5,414 nucleotides of DNA, taken from positions 1-5,414 of the forward strand of contig JANNXY010000052.1 in the NCBI GenBank assembly GCA_031409775.1. Direction: 5' to 3'. The position numbers and the translations under genes are program-made. The notes under the pieces are model-generated. The model ran no database searches, had not been told where the DNA came from, and was given only the letters and a program-made list of their open reading frames with translations. Shown here piece by piece: positions 3,458-5,414 of the stretch (position 1 is the stretch's first letter; each line of letters begins with the position of its first letter). Source of the stretch: JANNXY01 sp031409775 (GTDB lineage Bacteria > Patescibacteriota > Minisyncoccia > Phycocordibacterales > CAIZIN01).

Positions 3458-5076
3458 ATGTATTCCTCACCGGTCCAGCAGGGTCGGGGAAGACTTATAC
3501 TCTGAACAAATACATAGACTATCTACGCGGGGCGGGGATAAACGGCGTAGCTATCACTGCATCGACTGGTATCGCAGCGACACATCTGGGTGGTATGACG
3601 ATCCATGCCTGGTCAGGGCTCGGGATCAGGGACACTCTCGGTGAACATGACATAGACGAGCTAGAGAGCAGACCATATCTATGGAAGCGCTACGATGCGG
3701 CGACGGTGCTTGTGATTGATGAAGTCTCGATGTTGCATGACTTCCGGTTCGACCTAGTAGATAAATTATGCAGGAGTTTCAAAAGAAAGTTCGACCTACC
3801 ATTCGGCGGGATGCAGGTGATACTGTGTGGAGATTTCTTCCAGCTACCACCTATCAGTCGTCCGGGGGAGAGGCCGGCTAAATTTATCCCCGAGTCCAAT
3901 GCTTGGAAGGGGATGAACCTCAAGGTCTGCTACCTAGAAGAGCAACATAGGCAAAGCGATGATAACTTGCTTACGCTCCTAAATGCTATAAGGAGTAACG
4001 AAGTCGAAGAAGGGCTGTTCGACTATCTGATCGAGGCTCAGAATCCCGAGAGGAATCTAGGTAAATTTGCCACCAAATTATTTACCCACAATGTAGATGT
4101 CGACAAGATCAACGCCGAAGAGCTCGCGGGGATAGATAGTGAAGCCTATCCATATATAATGTTATCAAGGGGGAGCAAGAGTACTGTGGAGAACCTAAAG
4201 AAAAGCTGCCTTGCACCGGAGAATTTGTATCTAAAGGTTGGAGCCAAGGTGATGTTTGTAAAGAATAATTATGAGCGAGGGTACGTCAATGGAACGCTCG
4301 GCGAAATAGTAGGCTTCGATACTTCTAATTTCCCGATTGTGAAAACCGTTTCGGGCAATTCTATCATCGCTGCACCAGAGAGTTGGAGGATAGAAGAAGA
4401 CGGCAAGCTCCGAGGTGAGATCACTCAGCTACCACTCCGGCTAGCTTGGGCGATCACTGTCCACAAGTCACAGGGGATGTCACTAGATGCAGCAGAGATC
4501 GACTTATCCAAGTCATTTGTCCCGGGTATGGGTTATGTAGCACTCTCCCGTGTGCGAACTCTTAATGGGCTGAAACTACTCGGGATCAACGGCCAGGCTC
4601 TGCGGGTGGACGAAAGCATGATCGAATTCGATGCTACGCTCCGCAAGATGTCCGAGGAGTCCGAGGACTTCCTAAATGATTTAAAAGAAAGCGACAAGAA
4701 ATCTATGCAGAGTAATTTCCTCCAGAGCATTACTAGAGAAAAGATTCACAAAGAAGAGAAAACCCCCAACCACAGACTCACTCAGAAATTCCTCGAGGCG
4801 GGCAAATCACTAAAGGAAATCGCAGATTCACTCGGATTCACCAAGGGTACTATTGTGGCTCATATAGAGAAGCTGTATGAAGAAGGCGAAAGCGCGCCCA
4901 TAGAGCATATCAGATCTGAAATCAAGCCAGATAGATTCCAGAAAATCTATGATGCCTTTGGAAAGTCGGGGTCAGATGGAGAGTACAAACTCGCCCCAGT
5001 TCGCTCCATCCTCGGTCAGACTTATGATTACGATGAGATCCGGCTCGTGAGGTTGTTTTTGCTAGGGGGACAGTAG
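3415..5076 (+). CDS. Pif1/RecD-like superfamily 1 DNA helicase with C-terminal helix-turn-helix domain
   Basis: This 553-residue ATP-dependent helicase has all main SF1B motifs in order. They are Walker A GPAGSGKT (20-27); motif Ia with TASTGIAATHLGGMTIHAWSG split over 48-68; Walker B VLVIDEVSM (98-106); motif III GGMQVILCGDFFQLPPI (131-147); motif IV LEEQHRQSD (174-182); motif V WAITVHKSQGMS (345-356); and motif VI YVALSRVRT with its arginine finger (374-382). Pif1 relatives are 5'-3' helicases that unwind G-quadruplexes, R-loops and stalled forks. A Lys/Glu-rich linker (about 400-450) leads to a helix-turn-helix of the kind at RecQ-type C-termini (about 453-495; GKSLKEIADSLGFTKGTIVAHIEKL falls at 463-487). 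A short tail, DEIRLVRLFLLGG, ends the protein. The gene starts 1 bp after hicA's stop with no Shine-Dalgarno sequence, which suggests translational coupling. It is visibly richer in G+C than hicBA. Confidence 0.93.
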   Translation: MTQLEALDILKLGHNVFLTGPAGSGKTYTLNKYIDYLRGAGINGVAITASTGIAATHLGGMTIHAWSGLGIRDTLGEHDIDELESRPYLWKRYDAATVLVIDEVSMLHDFRFDLVDKLCRSFKRKFDLPFGGMQVILCGDFFQLPPISRPGERPAKFIPESNAWKGMNLKVCYLEEQHRQSDDNLLTLLNAIRSNEVEEGLFDYLIEAQNPERNLGKFATKLFTHNVDVDKINAEELAGIDSEAYPYIMLSRGSKSTVENLKKSCLAPENLYLKVGAKVMFVKNNYERGYVNGTLGEIVGFDTSNFPIVKTVSGNSIIAAPESWRIEEDGKLRGEITQLPLRLAWAITVHKSQGMSLDAAEIDLSKSFVPGMGYVALSRVRTLNGLKLLGINGQALRVDESMIEFDATLRKMSEESEDFLNDLKESDKKSMQSNFLQSITREKIHKEEKTPNHRLTQKFLEAGKSLKEIADSLGFTKGTIVAHIEKLYEEGESAPIEHIRSEIKPDRFQKIYDAFGKSGSDGEYKLAPVRSILGQTYDYDEIRLVRLFLLGGQ

Positions 5077-5089
5077 GAGGGCGCGGCAC

Positions 5090-5110
5090 TGCATAACTAC
5101 AATGCATAAC
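5090..5110. repeat. Short direct repeat before the last gene
   Basis: TGCATAAC occurs at 5090-5097 and again at 5103-5110, 13 bp apart, just upstream of the -35 box at 5115. The spacing is close to one and a quarter helical turns. It could be a paired binding site, but eight-base repeats this close can arise by chance. No terminator for the helicase gene is visible in the 5077-5144 gap. Confidence 0.3.
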
Positions 5111-5114
5111 AACC

Positions 5115-5144
5115 TTGGCATTCTTAGTAGGGCGATGTTACAAT
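5115..5144 (+). promoter_or_regulatory. Strong sigma70-like promoter giving a leaderless transcript
   Basis: TTGGCA (5115-5120, 5 of 6) is followed after 18 bp by TACAAT (5139-5144, 5 of 6), preceded by an extended -10 TG at 5136-5137. Counting 7 bp from the -10 box puts initiation at 5151, the A of the ATG chosen for the gene below. Confidence 0.65.
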
Positions 5145-5150
5145 ATGTTT

Positions 5151-5414
5151 ATGAAAAGAAATATTTTTTTCGGGTTAATTTTTAGTATATTTTTATTAGT
5201 AGCATTACCAAATTTTTCCCAAGCTCACAACGGTCAGTATCATTTCACCAAAGACCTCACCATGAAATCCTCTGGTGAAGATGTCCGCCAGTTACAGATC
5301 TTCCTCAACACTAACGGTTTCCCCGTCATGCCCACAGGTGAAGGCTCAAAGGGTAAGGAAGGCACCTTCTTCTGGACTGCTACCAGAAACGCTGTGATCA
5401 AATTCCAAACAGCC
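5151..5414 (+). CDS. Secreted peptidoglycan-binding-domain protein (3' end outside the window)
   Basis: The visible 88 residues begin with a classical signal peptide: MKRN, a hydrophobic core (IFFGLIFSIFLLVALP) and a likely signal peptidase I site after SQA (residue 25). Mature sequence follows with a PG_binding_1 domain from about residue 33. FTKDLTMKSSGEDVRQLQIFL and then NTNGFPV form its first helix and turn, and TRNAVIKFQTA the last helix, with the usual G-x-D-V-x-x-L-Q and A-V-x-x-F-Q signatures. A short insertion (TGEGSKGKEGTFFW) replaces the tighter loop of other bacteria and is common in Patescibacteria proteins. The protein probably anchors an enzymatic or adhesive part to the cell wall, but that part lies beyond the window. 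An in-frame ATG at 5145 would add MF; I chose 5151 because it matches the predicted transcription start. No stop is reached. Confidence 0.88.
   Translation, partial: MKRNIFFGLIFSIFLLVALPNFSQAHNGQYHFTKDLTMKSSGEDVRQLQIFLNTNGFPVMPTGEGSKGKEGTFFWTATRNAVIKFQTA

Noticed and set aside
379..5076. Alternative genetic code with TGA read as glycine, as in some Patescibacteria
   Set aside because: All seven complete genes end in TAA or TAG, but full-length conserved domains are encoded with ordinary GGN glycine codons and no in-frame TGA. Nothing requires recoding, and avoidance of TGA in seven genes can be chance.
5145..5150. ATG at 5145 as the start of the peptidoglycan-binding protein
   Set aside because: It would lie directly after the -10 box, upstream of the expected transcription start; the ATG at 5151 coincides with that start and gives a standard MKR signal peptide.

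Overview
The window reads as chromosomal DNA of a Candidate Phyla Radiation (Patescibacteria) bacterium, most likely Parcubacteria-like. This is inferred from gene content and not from a marker phylogeny. The pointers are a short prepilin-like N-terminus fused to a LamG-type domain, a secreted peptidoglycan-binding-domain protein of the sort common in these genomes, a Pif1/RecD-like helicase with a C-terminal helix-turn-helix tail, compact spacing, and a general absence of Shine-Dalgarno sequences. All seven complete genes lie on the + strand and end in TAA or TAG. Nothing suggests a recoded TGA.

Layout. Positions 1-114 hold the unrecognised 3' end of an open frame. Positions 115-378 are a regulatory region: a hairpin that looks like a minus-strand terminator, an inverted repeat abutting a sigma70-like promoter, and a ribosomal protein L10 leader RNA. 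Next come rplJ (L10) and rplL (L7/L12), closed by a strong intrinsic terminator at 1309-1333. The pair is not followed by rpoB. A second unit starts just after the terminator: a flavodoxin-fold NAD(P)H:quinone oxidoreductase-like gene and, 6 bp later, a prepilin/LamG surface protein gene.

The most interesting part is 2820-3457. A hicB-hicA toxin-antitoxin cassette with its own promoter sits between the LamG gene and a Pif1-like helicase gene. It is flanked by a 51-bp direct repeat (48 of 51 identical). The repeat spans the upstream gene's stop codon, the helicase start codon and about the first 14 helicase codons. The upstream copy is a dead 17-codon stub of the helicase, and the downstream copy heads the intact gene. 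The simplest reading is that LamG and helicase were once directly adjacent and that hicBA entered at the helicase start while rebuilding the same junction. The helicase start is now 1 bp after the hicA stop, so its expression is probably tied to the toxin-antitoxin operon.

The window ends in a gene cut by its edge, which encodes a signal peptide followed by a peptidoglycan-binding domain. Its -10 box lies 6 bp before its chosen ATG. The flavodoxin-like gene and hicB have the same arrangement, which suggests that leaderless transcripts are common here. The ribosomal operon, in contrast, has a long structured leader for feedback control by L10 and L7/L12.
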